Positions 55,168-64,000 of a DNA stretch of 64,000 nt are shown piece after piece. The stretch is from Ectobius pallidus (lineage: Eukaryota; Arthropoda; Insecta; Blattodea; Ectobiidae), in contig CAXKWD010000005.1 of assembly GCA_964059195.1 (NCBI GenBank), positions 39,633,825-39,697,824 on the forward strand, written 5' to 3'. The translations under genes were made by a program, and so were the position numbers. Each line of letters opens with the position of its first letter. The first letter of the stretch is position 1. Under the pieces are notes generated by a model, which made no database searches, was not told the origin of the DNA, and saw nothing but the letters and a program-made list of their open reading frames with translations.

Positions 55168-55614
55168 TACTAAAAATTTGATAATACTAATTTCTTCTAT
55201 GCTTTGTGTTTGGTAATTAATTACAAGGTTTTGGTTACATCTTTGTTTTGTTCTGAATTGAATAAAGTGGGTCTTTTCAATATTAAGCATCATTTTATTA
55301 GCGTGGAACCATATGTTTAATTCGTGAAACGCCTTTGTAGCTACTCTTGCCAGTTGTTCCTGGGATTTTCCTGTTACAAATACACTAGTGTCATCCGCAA
55401 AAAGCAATACCTTTGTTTTGTCACTTAAGTTATGTGGTAAGTTATTGATGAAAATTAAAAATAGCAAAGGTCCTAGTATTGATCCCTGTGGTACTCCACT
55501 TCTAACTACTCCTAGATTAGATTTGTTTCCATTTATTACAACATTTTGAGTTCTATCAGACAGGTATGATTTGAACCAATTCAGTGTTAAATTATCCATT
55601 CCATAATGTTCCAT
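55162..55614 (-). pseudogene. LINE reverse transcriptase core, first half
   Basis: Reads MEHYGMDNLTLNWFKSYLSD, RTQNVVINGNKSNLGVVRSG, VPQGSILGPLLFLIFINNLP (motif B), VLLFADDTSVFV (motif C, FADD kept) and WFHANKMMLNIEKTHFIQFR. It runs into SIIKFLV, exactly where the MITE inserted at a TA. With one TA copy and the MITE discounted, the frame continues directly into the 53882-54430 segment. Upstream of 55614 the match stops, consistent with 5' truncation during insertion. Confidence 0.82.
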
Positions 55615-56029
55615 AATGTTATAGAGTATATAGGGTTACGAAATATTACGTAATACACTCTTCAGTGCAAGTGAACAAATATTAGTGTTAGACTGTTATT
55701 TATAACATTTATACCTGGTAACATTTATACCTGGAATATACACAGCTGAGGAGAAAAAGTGTACTAATAATCCTTGCATAAGGCTGAATGTGTGCAACCT
55801 TTACACAGCCTGGCCCCCTTGTATAAACTTGACGTAAATAATCAAGATGGCCGATATCCGTAACAGCCGGTCGTTTCGTAGATGTCTGAGATTGAATTTT
55901 GAGGCTACGCATATTCTGAGCTGCTTTTGCGGAATTATAAACATTGTTCCTTGTTTGCGGGACATATTTCCATACTTGTACCCATGATTACAGCTTTCTG
56001 AAAACAATATAATGAAATACTGAAACTAG

Positions 56030-56930
56030 AATTAGTCTGCAGACGATCCTCTGCATTTTCAAAGAACTCTGTGAAGTGATGGTGAGTATGAACATTCCAT
56101 TGAAAAAATTAAACAAACCAAAGTTACGAGATTTTCTGGAGCGGTATACTGGCCATAGCATTCCAGAGGAATCTACACTACATAAGGACTACTTAAGTCA
56201 AAGTTATGAAGACACAATGTCAAGAATGAGGAACAATGTTGGAGATAAGCCAGTGTTTGTGTCAATTGATGAAACTACTGATGCCGAAGGTCGCTATGTT
56301 GCGAATGTTATTGTGTGTACACTCGTGGACGGTCCTGGAAAGATATTTCTTCTAACTCTTTAGATCTCTTGGAGAAGAGCAACCCCTCAACAACAAGTCA
56401 TGCATTTATTATACCCCCAAGGTGCCCAACATGATAACATTCTGCACCTTACATGGTGAAGGCTGTGAAAGCAATTAACTTAAGGCATTTTATAACAAAA
56501 TGGTACACATTTTCTGTCTTGCACATTGCCTTCCACAGGGTGTCAGTAGAAGTGAGGAAAAATTTCACTGAAGTGGATTAACTTGTTTCAAATATGAAGA
56601 AAGTGTTTCTGAAGGATCTTTCAAGAGTTCAACATTTTCGTGAAGAAGCTCCAGACCTACCTTTGCTACCTCAGCCTGTATTAACAAGATGGGGCACATG
56701 GATAAATGCAACTATCTACTACTTTGACAACTTCAAGATGGTACAGTCCATAGTCAATAGTTTTGAAGGAAAAGATGCAGCTACGATAAGAATATGTCAA
56801 GTTATGATGGGGAAACCTGATTTACAAGAGTCCCTGGCATACATCAAAGGCATTTTTGTGACTCTTGCTGTAGCAATAAACTTCATGGAAAAACAAGGAA
56901 AGCCTATGATCGATGTCGGTTATTGACAAA
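56030..56930 (+). pseudogene. hAT transposase (CGGBP1-like family), N and middle parts, broken
   Basis: The frame at 56076-56363 reads MNIPLKKLNKPKLRDFLERY, GHSIPEESTLHKDYLSQSYE and FVSIDETTDAEGRYVANVIV (the first catalytic Asp region of hAT). After a frameshift, 56594-56926 reads MKKVFLKDLSRVQHFREEAP, then LPLLPQPVLTRWGTWINATI (the conserved T-R-W-x-T/S-W motif), YFDNFKMVQSIVNSF and MGKPDLQESLAYIKGIF. The gene continues on the other side of a Penelope insertion (58316-58505). The BED finger is missing here. Several lesions make it non-functional. Confidence 0.78.
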
Positions 56931-57159
56931 GTTCAACAAGTGGAGAAGGAATTGGGAAACTGTGAAGGACAAGTTGGCAAATATGAAATAAACTGAAACT
57001 GATCCTAGTAAAAATTATGTGTACGATACTATGTGCAAAATTTCCACGATTCTATGAGGTGAACAATTTGACACAAGTGAGTTAGAACAAGAATTTTCAC
57101 AAAGTGTTCTTGTGATATATAAAATTTTAGAAAGTTTATACAGGGAAGTTAATATTACG

Positions 57160-58315
57160 AAAAATAATATTGAGATAGATCCATACACTGCTTCCCTAAT
57201 TTTAATTACTAACCTGAACCCAGGTTTCGGTGAGCCTTCCCACCATGTTCACCAGTTATACTCCATCTGACTGTTGGTCTTCATCAGCATCCTCTCGTGG
57301 GCTTTTGATGAACTTCTTGATGAGGTCATTTTCCGAGGGAATCTCAAAATTCATTAGATTGTTCTTATTCTTGTGGATGTAGATTTTCTCCCAAACCGTA
57401 AGTTGTCTATGTCCCTGAATACATTTTTTCAATTCTGGTTCCAATCCTATTTGGTGACCAGTTTCCAAAACATGTGCTGCTACTGCCGATTTATCCCCTT
57501 GAGCATATTTAATGTGTCTAAGATGTTCCTTTGTTCTAGTTCCCAAATTTCTTTTTGTTTTGCCTATGTATTTCAAGTTGCAGTTGTTGCAATTGAACTG
57601 GTAAATTCCACATTTTTGTTCCTGTGAAATTTTGTCCAGGTGCGTGGATTGTATCAAATTCTTAATACTGAACCTATTTACTGGTGCCAAGGTGATGTTG
57701 TATTCCCCAAATATTTTCTTTAGTTTCCTGTCTGCAATTGGATGATATGTTATTTTTCTGTAGGTTAAGTTTTCTTTCTCTGTTTTTAGGGTGGTTGTTT
57801 CATTGATTAATTTCTGTTTTTTATATTTTCTTACCTTCTTTATGACTTGGTTTTTGTCAAATCCATTGCTTTCAGCTATACACATTATATTCTTGTATTC
57901 TGTTTCATATTCTATTTTATTGAGTGGGATGTTAATCAGTCGGTGTATTAGACTATTTAGTATTGCTTGTTGGTGCCCAATTGGATTGAAGCTGTTTGCC
58001 TTACTATAACAATCTGAATGTGTCGGTTTCCTGTAAATGCCAAATTCTATTTTTGTGCCCATGTTTAATAATTTTAGATCCAGGAATGGTAGAAAGTTGT
58101 TCGTTTGTTCTTCTAATGTGAAGTTTATGGATTTGTCTTGAATATTTAGGAGTTTTAGCGAGTCTTGGATGTGCTTTTGGTTTACTAGAGCCACTATGTC
58201 ATCGACATATGGAGTATAACTGGTGAACATGGTGGGAAGGCTCACCGAAACCTGGGTTCAGGTTAGTAATTAAAATTAGGGAAGCAGTGTATGGATCTAT
58301 CTCAATATTATTTTT
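57160..58315 (-). mobile_element. Penelope-like fragment with perfect 107 bp inverted flanks, inserted in hAT
   Basis: 57160-57266 and 58209-58315 are exact reverse complements over 107 bp (no mismatch seen). Between them, on the minus strand, is a Penelope reverse transcriptase C-terminus plus GIY-YIG nuclease. The hAT gene lies on both sides, so this is an insertion. The architecture mirrors the 6509-7472 element, but the sequence is a different family. Perfect arm identity implies a recent or gene-converted event. Confidence 0.85.
57256..58245 (-). CDS. Penelope-like polyprotein C-terminal part: RT motif C to GIY-YIG nuclease
   Basis: A 329-codon open frame without stops. It starts just before SYTPYVDDIVALVNQKHIQ, which holds the YVDD catalytic motif of Penelope reverse transcriptase, then FLPFLDLKLL and GIYRKPTHSDCY. 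These are followed by the linker ITYHPIADRKLKKIFGEYNI. The nuclease is CGIYQFNCNNCNLKYIGKTK (GIY...YIG with the Cys-x2-Cys insert), RNLGTRTKEHLRHIK, HVLETGHQIG and WEKIYIHKNKNNLMNFEIPS. Palm motifs A and B and the fingers are missing upstream, so the polymerase is incomplete. It is 5'-truncated at the inverted arm and could express only a nuclease-bearing fragment. Confidence 0.83.
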   Translation of the reverse strand: MSLPTMFTSYTPYVDDIVALVNQKHIQDSLKLLNIQDKSINFTLEEQTNNFLPFLDLKLLNMGTKIEFGIYRKPTHSDCYSKANSFNPIGHQQAILNSLIHRLINIPLNKIEYETEYKNIMCIAESNGFDKNQVIKKVRKYKKQKLINETTTLKTEKENLTYRKITYHPIADRKLKKIFGEYNITLAPVNRFSIKNLIQSTHLDKISQEQKCGIYQFNCNNCNLKYIGKTKRNLGTRTKEHLRHIKYAQGDKSAVAAHVLETGHQIGLEPELKKCIQGHRQLTVWEKIYIHKNKNNLMNFEIPSENDLIKKFIKSPREDADEDQQSDGV

Positions 58316-58505
58316 TGTTCTTGTGAACTTCAAGTTTGCACCAGTCACATCGGTAGACATAGAAAGAAGTTTATGTAAGTACAGGAATGTTCTGACACAT
58401 AATCGTAGAAACTTTACAAGAGAAAAATCTATGAATGATCATGGCTGTATATACAAGAGAAAATCTACGAATTATACTGCAATGCAGAATATGGAAGACC
58501 TTTAG
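58316..58505 (+). pseudogene. hAT C-terminal dimerisation domain, separated from its gene
   Basis: Reads VNFKFAPVTSVDIERSLCKY, RNVLTHNRRNFTREKSM, matching the hATC motif (P-x-T-S-V-D-x-E-R-x-F-S-x-Y) of the CGGBP1-like hAT family. Its upstream partner ends near 57150; the Penelope fragment lies between. Confidence 0.78.
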
Positions 58506-58711
58506 CCTAAATAATTATAAATCTGTATTTTATATATCATAATCGAGATATTAAAGAATAACGCAACACTTACTAGTTATCTTTTTCAGATACTGGGAAT
58601 CAAATTGTGAACTGATGCATGACGGGAAATCTTCAATATAGAGATCACCACAGTGTAAAATTACTTATACATTGTAGGCCTACTGCTTTTTATTGAATTG
58701 TGTTACAATAC

Positions 58712-58909
58712 TTATGTTTTGTTTCTAATCTTGAGTTAGAAATGTTTATTGTGGTGGGACCCTTGTTTCAAATAAAGTTACAATTTCAAAGTGTGTGAAG
58801 TGAGGTGATGGTAGACCTCACTTCACACACTTTGAAATTGTAACTTTATTTGAAACAAGGGTCCCACCACAATAAACATTTCTAACTCAAGATTAGAAAC
58901 AAAACATAA
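58712..58909. repeat. Perfect 95 bp inverted repeat with 8 bp loop
   Basis: 58712-58806 and 58815-58909 are exact reverse complements; the loop is GATGGTAG. A smaller hairpin (AATCTTTTCCAAG, 7 bp loop, CTTGGAAAAGATT) follows at 58909-58942. It may be a real foldback or an assembly artefact. Confidence 0.92.
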
Positions 58910-59430
58910 ATCTTTTCCAAGCTGATAACTTGGAAAAGATTTTGTTCTGGTGTCATGATCTTGTGAACAAATAGCGCATTTCGTGATGGCTTCTTGACAT
59001 TCACTTGCAGTGTGTGATGCAGAGCATTTGAGGCATTAGTCATGGTATGGCATATAGAAGTGGAATGTCCAAATTTGCTAGAATTGTTGTGTTGGTCATT
59101 GTATTGGCAAAGGGTATTCAAATTCAAATTCAAATTCTTTATTGGTCCAGTATAATCACTATGTACAATGTACAATCGATATTGGACAAGTCAACTTATA
59201 ATTAAACTAGACTAAGCTAAAATATTATAAGAAATATTTTTGTTTATAATATTTGCATAATGATTCTAAAGTACCTATGCATTTTTTGCAAGATATTCCT
59301 CAACTGAATAAAAGCAATTGTCAATCAAATATCCAAGGGATTTTTTAAATGCATGTTTTTGTTGGATTAATTTGAGCTGATTTGGAAGACTGTTATATAA
59401 TTTTTATTACAGAGTAAAAGGTTCCTTTTT

Positions 59431-60232
59431 AGGTAGATTTTCGAAGAAAAATCTACCTATTGCAATGGATACCACTTTATGATTTTCGAAAAATTCTTTC
59501 ATATCTTTACGTTTCATGCTCCCCTAAGTACGAAACCACCGCCCGTTCAAAAAAAAATTTTGTGATATATATATATATCTTTACACGATAGCGGCCGTAA
59601 TTTTGAAGATATTTGAACCAAATTTTATTATGTTATTTCTAGGCCCAATAGTTCGGACAAGTTCGTTAATGGGCAAAATTGGCCCAAGGGGGTGGTCGGG
59701 GGAGGGGGTTGAAATTTTAAAACATTTATATCTCGGCCCCTATGAAGTATAGAGGGAAACTTTGTTTGAATAAATTAGAGTACTCCCTATGGAGTTCACA
59801 GTGACACCAACAATTCGGGGGTTCGAGTGAGGGTGGGGGTGGGGGATGAAAATTCGAAACTTTTGAAACCACGTCTTGTGGGGTATCGTTGAAAAGCTCT
59901 TGATGAGTACTCTACAAATCAATAAATAGTTTCTTGATAGCTCTCATATGACGCGAGATTTTAATGTTTGAAAATAATAACACTTAAAAGAATTATTATA
60001 ATATCATAATTTTGTCTTGTTTAGCGGCTTTGCTAATTTTATTCATTGCTGGTCTTGCGCACGGCCTCCCAGAATATTATATCCTATTCTTGTTGTCAAA
60101 ACAAATGATTGTAGGCTCTTCCTCTTTACCGAATTCAGTTCTTATTACTGCAGGTTTACCATGCCAAGGCTAAAGAAAAAGAGTGCTATGCAGCGACAAT
60201 AAATTAAACCAAAAGCACTTCGAAATCTACCT
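59431..60232. mobile_element. About 800 bp insertion with short inverted ends
   Basis: Starts AGGTAGATTTTCGAAG and ends CTTCGAAATCTACCT (inverted, one base shorter). It separates two parts of the LINE C-terminus. The interior is non-coding, with G-rich runs near 59690-59840. The mechanism is unclear. Confidence 0.5.
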
Positions 60233-60239
60233 CCGCCTG

Positions 60240-60633
60240 TAGGCCTGCCTAAAGGGATTTTTTTATATAGAGTGGTACTGTGTTGTTGTGAATGAAAATC
60301 AGAATGGTGTCTAGTGTAGTGGGAGTGTACTTCATTGTTCTTTACAAATGGAGAGTGGCCAGCTATTGTAGTTTTACTAATTAGCATTAAGCTTTGATAT
60401 ATGTACAAACATGGTAGTGGGAGGATGCCAAGAATTCTGAATAGGGGTTTACATGATGCTATTGGATTTTTCCCTTCCATAATTCTAATTATTGCCTTTT
60501 GTGTTCTGAAACATTTAACAGCTGCAGATGATCTTCCCCAAAATGCTAACCCATATTTAAGGAGAGAGTGGATGTACGCAAAGTAAATTGTTCTGAGAGT
60601 TTCCTTTCTTGTACAGTCGAATAATATTCTCAT
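60240..60633 (-). pseudogene. LINE C-terminal domain
   Basis: MRILFDCTRKETLRTIYFAY, IHSLLKYGLAFWGRSSAAVK and FRTQKAIIRIMEGKNPIASC match the block after the polymerase. It continues to TTLYKKIPL, where a second insertion (59431-60232) cuts the gene. The last segment lies at 59430-59290: LPNQLKLIQQKHAFKKSLGY, then CFYSVEEYLAKNA and a stop. The reading past KKIPL up to 60145 is inserted sequence and not part of the protein. Confidence 0.72.
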
Positions 60634-60639
60634 TAAGTA

Positions 60640-61909
60640 GGTGGCTTTACAGAGCTTTTATTTACTTCATCATTGTGAGTATCCCAATGTAAATGATTTT
60701 GTATCCATAGTCCTAAGAATTTTGTGCATTCAACTTTATTTATTGTCTGATTGTAGAGTGTTATTTGAGTGAAGTGGTTATTGTTTCGAGTAGAGTGGAA
60801 GTCCATACAGACGGTTTTATTTAGGTTAATAACAAGATGGTTAATTGAGAAGTAGTTGATAATTTGGTGTGTAGTGACGTCTATGGAGTTTAGAAGGGTG
60901 CGTTCTTGAGGAGCTTTAATCAGGATATTTGTGTTATCTGCAAATAAAATTGAGCTTGAGTTGGGGTCGGTCAGACAGAAATCATTGACAAAAAGTATAA
61001 ATAGGATAGGTTCTAATATTGAACCCTGTGGAACACCATACTTTGTATTTGATAGATTAGAGCGATAGCATCTGGTTACATTGTCTTGTAAATGCTTAAT
61101 TTCTGTTAATTGAAGGGGGTTGCACAGGTATGTTTCAAGCCATTTGTTAGGTAGCCCCCTAAGTCCAAAATTTTCAAGCTTTAATAGGAATTTCTTGTGG
61201 TTAACTAAGCTGAAAGCTTTGGAGAGGTCTAAGAATATGACAGAATAAATTCTTTCTCGTAGACAGCTTTAGGGGCATCATAGAAAAAATTGAAGATGGC
61301 TGTTTCTGTAGAACGATTTTTTCTGAAACCATGTTGGGACTCAGATAATAGATTGTTCTTCTCTAGGAAACTTAGTAAGCGTGAGTTAAAATTTTTTTCT
61401 AATATTTTAGAGAATACTGACACTAATGCTATGGGCCTATAGTTTGAAATATCCTTTTTACCTTTTTTAAACAGCGGTTTTATTATAGATGTCTTTAGAC
61501 ATGATGGAAAAATTCCATTTTTGAGAGATTTATTGCAAATATGAGTTAAGGGCTGAATAATTAGTTGTGAACATTTTTTAACAAGAGAGTCAGGTATTTC
61601 ATCGATTCCTGAAGAGTGTTTAGTTTTAAGATTATTTATATTATTGATGATTTTGCCTTCATTTGTTGGGGCTAGAAACATTGAAGACTGATTTATAGGA
61701 AAGGAGGGTGGAATTGTGTGTGATGCTCTGTTGTGAGTATTTTTTGATATGAGGTCTACGGCTATGTTGACAAAGTATGTATTAAAGAAATTAGCAATAT
61801 TGTTGGGATCAGAAATACAGTGTGAATTGTTGTTAAGGGCGATGATTGATCCAACCCCTTTCCTGATGTTGGTAGTTTCTTTTTTAACTACGTTCCATGA
61901 CGCTCTCAT
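60640..61909 (-). pseudogene. LINE reverse transcriptase, catalytic Asp altered
   Basis: 61909-61229 gives the fingers: KTSIIKPLFKKGKKDISNYR, PIALVSVFSKILEKNFNSRL and LLSESQHGFRKNRSTETAIF. From about 61230 the frame is broken but recognisable: YGVPQGSILEPILFILFVND, then FADNTNILI where FADD is expected, so the second catalytic Asp has become Asn. LNKTVCMDFHSTRNN and CTKFLGLWIQNHLHWDTH follow. The active-site change plus frameshifts mean the polymerase cannot function. Confidence 0.72.
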
Positions 61910-61934
61910 TTTATTGTTCGAGTTTTTAATGTAT

Positions 61935-63475
61935 TCAACATTTGTTCATTTTTTTTGCTTCCCTTATCACGCTAGCCAAAGTTGATTTAAATTTCTTGAA
62001 GAAGTTGTTAAAGTCTGGATTGTTAGTTATGATTTTAGATAATTCATACAGATGACGTTTTGTTTCACATGACTTTTTGATGCCTGATGAGATCCAGTTA
62101 TTGTTGATGGCATTTGAATTGACCTTTACAAGCTTTTTTGGAAAGGCAGTGTCAGCATAGTAGTGAAGGGTGTTAAGAAAGATTTCAAATTTTTGAGACG
62201 TGTCATTATTTAGGTAGACTTCAAACCACGTTTCTTTCTTCAGCAAGTATTTGAAATACTCAATTGCTTGTTCACTAAATATTCTTTTTTCAGTAACTTC
62301 TGTTCTTTTAGGATTTTTCAGTGAAATAGGAAGGGTTAGCAGTTGAGCATAGTGATCACTGAAACCAGTGTTTAGAATTTCAATTTGACAGAGATTGATA
62401 TCTGTATTTAATACGATCTGATCTATGGTTGATGAAGAGTGAGGTGTCATGCGAGTTGGTGAGTGAACGACTGGTTTAAGATTGTAAGCTAATAGTAGAT
62501 CCAATAACTCTGATAAGGTTTTAGACTTTTTTGTTAGAATCTATGTTGAAGTCACACTGCACAATACAAGCGTTCTATAAAGGAGTTTAGCTTTATTGAG
62601 TGCAATTTCTAGATTGTTAAGACAATTTTTTATGTCACCTAATGGTGATCTGTGTAGACATAAAATGGCAATATCGTAGTCTGGTAATGTTAGGCCTGAA
62701 ATTTCAAAGTCTTTTTCAATGTTTAGATTGTTCAAGATATCAAGATTAGCAAAAGAAAGAGAGTTCCTTATGAAGTTGCATCCGAGTTAAATGATATTCG
62801 AACACATATTTGTATTGTAAAGTTTGTTTATAAGTCAAGTTCATTATCAATGAATCCCTCACAAGCCCGGCTTTATTCACTATTTAGTGTTCCTTTTTAT
62901 GATAACAGCAATATCATTAGAACAGTGGCCTAATTCGTGGTAAGATGCGAACTTTGAAGGGACTTACAAAGAGAGGTATTTTGATGAGTGTTAGAAAACT
63001 GTATTTTTGTTTTGTTTTGTTTTTTTTGTTTGTTTATCCTATTGCCTAGTGTTTATTTTTCTTTCTCCTTCTATAGAGAGGGAAATCAATTTATATGTAT
63101 TCAGCAGCACTAACTATATGTCTACACATTCCTCCAATTAAAAAAGTGTTATTGTGTTTTCTAAGATGTCTACTGGTAAAATGACAAGTGTTGAATCCAG
63201 TAGATTCTTTTGTAATTTTCTTGGTACAATAAATATATCATATCATATTATGAAGTTGCAGTTTCCCCCATGATTAATTGTCTTTCTGCATGAATTGGCT
63301 GCTAGAGTGAAGTTAGGTATTTTTGTGAGTTGCAGGGCATCCTCCATAAGCCAACGTTCAGTAAAGCATAAGACACTTGTATTTAAAAGTTTGAATGACA
63401 GTAGGATTTCAATTTCATTGAATTTGTTATTAAGTGATTGGACAGTCTGATGATAAAGGAGTATATTAGTGGGGG
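61935..63475 (-). pseudogene. LINE endonuclease domain, broken
   Basis: From about 63475: HQTVQSLNNKFNEIEILLSF, LLNTSVLCFTERWLMEDALQ (the T-E-x-W metal site). The gene is then cut by a 467 bp insertion inside GGNCNFI. It resumes RNSLSFANLDILNNLNIEKD and LPDYDIAILCLHRSPLGDIK, loses the GDFN motif (reads LCSVTST), and shifts frame near 62530. In the 62504-61935 frame it continues LLAYNLKPVVHSPTRMTPHS, STIDQIVLNT and LNTGFSDHYAQLLTLPI (the catalytic SDH), then the linker to the polymerase. Confidence 0.75.
62781..63247 (+). mobile_element. 467 bp retroposed insertion with 13 bp target duplication
   Basis: TTATGAAGTTGCA flanks it on both sides (62768-62780 and 63248-63260). The right end is TTGGTACAATAAATATATCATATCA, with a polyadenylation-like AATAAA and a short simple-repeat tail. 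A 5'-truncated LINE 3' end or a SINE; no coding frame is seen. Confidence 0.85.
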
Positions 63476-63588
63476 CATATTTGAAAGATCACTTACTTTT
63501 ATTTTGGATACTTTCACTTCATCCTGCGGTGGTGTAACCAAAAAGTCTCCTGCGGTACTATTATTTGAGATAACGACAGGATGGTCAG

Positions 63589-64000
63589 TTACAATAAAAA
63601 ATCAGTCGCAAGTTTAGATGGAAGTTTTGACAGTCTTTTTGATTTGATTTCTACTATATCACTTGCAGAGTCCATATAGTATTCTCCAACAGAATTTGCC
63701 TTCTGCGATGCTGGTGCTGGTAGCTCTATATTATGCTCTATGCAGGAGCTGGGAATACCAGATGATTTGCATTCCGCTGTAGTCGTTATTGCAGAATTCA
63801 TAATACCCACTTCAGTTGAAGTAGACTTCTGTGATGCAGGTGCTGATAGCTTGACGAAATGTTCTATGCTTGAGTCGGGAATACCAGGTAAATTGCATTC
63901 CACTGTAGTCGGTGGTATTGCAGAAATCTCAATACTCACTTCAGTTGAATTTGACGTTGGTGCTGGTTGCTCCATGTTAAACTTCTTAGCCTTCTGGGAT
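63589..64000 (-). CDS. Repeat-coding frame running off the right edge
   Basis: Open from the window edge to a stop at 63589. It contains about two and a half units of roughly 42 residues. Each unit has STEV...SAI-TT-ECN/K...GIP-S-IEH, ends ELPAPASQK or KLSAPASQK, and starts the next unit. The tail is VEIKSKRLSKLPSKLATDFL. The protein is Ser/Pro/Glu-rich and probably unstructured. It lies about 115 bp upstream of the LINE endonuclease on the same strand, so it could be the LINE's ORF1 or its N-terminal extension, or a host frame. The true start is outside the window. Confidence 0.45.
   Translation of the reverse strand, partial: SQKAKKFNMEQPAPTSNSTEVSIEISAIPPTTVECNLPGIPDSSIEHFVKLSAPASQKSTSTEVGIMNSAITTTAECKSSGIPSSCIEHNIELPAPASQKANSVGEYYMDSASDIVEIKSKRLSKLPSKLATDFLL

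Larger units (their letters stand above)
53880..55614 (-). mobile_element. 5'-truncated LINE split by a MITE
   Basis: A minus-strand reverse transcriptase and C-terminal region, with no endonuclease to its 5' side. It is interrupted at 54454-55167 by a TA-flanked MITE. A run of about 23 T (A on the coding strand) at 53920-53942 lies near the end of the coding frame. Confidence 0.8.
59115..63490 (-). mobile_element. Decayed LINE with two nested insertions and (GAATTT)n tail
   Basis: The minus-strand order is endonuclease (63475 to about 62400), polymerase (about 61909-60640), C-terminus (60633-60240 and 59430-59290), 3' UTR, then a (GAATTT)n tail at 59115-59135. It is interrupted at 62781-63247 and at about 59431-60232. 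Several frameshifts and an altered catalytic site show long inactivity. The frame at 63589-64000 may be its upstream part. Confidence 0.75.

Noticed and set aside
58209..58270. Hammerhead-like motif in the second Penelope arms (CTGGTGA ... ACCGAAACCTGG)
   Set aside because: Stem III could form, but the CTGANGA core is altered, extra bases precede stem II, and stem I does not pair.
1..64000. CRISPR arrays, operons, Shine-Dalgarno sites and rRNA
   Set aside because: None seen; the gene structure is eukaryotic and the repeats are transposon-derived.

Overview
This is an AT-rich animal nuclear window, and I infer an insect, probably of the cockroach/termite type. Evidence: Penelope-like, LINE, hAT and pogo-type elements, tRNA-derived SINEs, long stretches without genes, short host-like exons with GT/AG borders, and many copies of the palindromic octamer TAGGCCTA. 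There is no bacterial gene organisation, and almost every protein-like segment belongs to a mobile element.

Layout. 0-7.5 kb: a 350 bp MITE, a hAT element with an exact 8 bp duplication (2288-3668), a LINE 3' end with a (CCAA)n tail, and a Penelope-like fragment between inverted 184 bp arms (6509-7472). 7.5-15 kb: one possible host exon, several MITEs, a hAT tail, and a TA-flanked Tc1/mariner-type element (14128-14901). 15.66-22.79 kb: a complete LTR element with about 1.14 kb LTRs, a 5 bp duplication, a gag gene, a second frame joined by a canonical -1 slippery site, and no pol. 22.9-24 kb: a pogo-type MITE. 24.8-25.3 kb: a tandem duplication. 25.5-28.7 kb: a nearly full LINE on the minus strand, broken by a frameshift and a LINE fragment. 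30-33 kb: microsatellite, SINE, duplications and another MITE.

35.1-38.9 kb holds an apparently intact DNA transposon with about 530 bp terminal inverted repeats, a 4 bp ATTA duplication and one uninterrupted transposase frame. A distant relative lies at 43.97-47.36 kb with a TCCC duplication, 13 bp ends and a twice-frameshifted gene. The two proteins share D-F-A, S-D-G...F-K-N and A-T-A-H-G-K-G...D-G-x-G-G blocks, with exactly 40 residues between the second and third Asp. Their termini share GGG(T/G)CATTCCATG. I place them in one superfamily, possibly Sola-like. The first sits in the 9.1 kb gap between two minus-strand exons (42529-42723 and 33297-33423) whose phases fit; these are the best host-gene evidence in the window.

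47.5-50.1 kb: a pogo-like gene remnant with a SINE inserted, then clustered 15-mer repeats. 50.7-53.3 kb: a giant palindrome (arms near 0.85 kb) with a Cys-rich frame at its centre. 53.9-55.6 kb: a 5'-truncated LINE split by a TA-flanked MITE. 56.0-58.5 kb: a hAT gene split by a Penelope-like fragment that has perfect 107 bp inverted flanks. 58.7-58.9 kb: a perfect 95 bp hairpin. 59.1-64 kb: a decayed LINE with two insertions, preceded by a repeat-coding frame that runs off the right edge. The window is thus a layered record of nested insertions around a few host exons.
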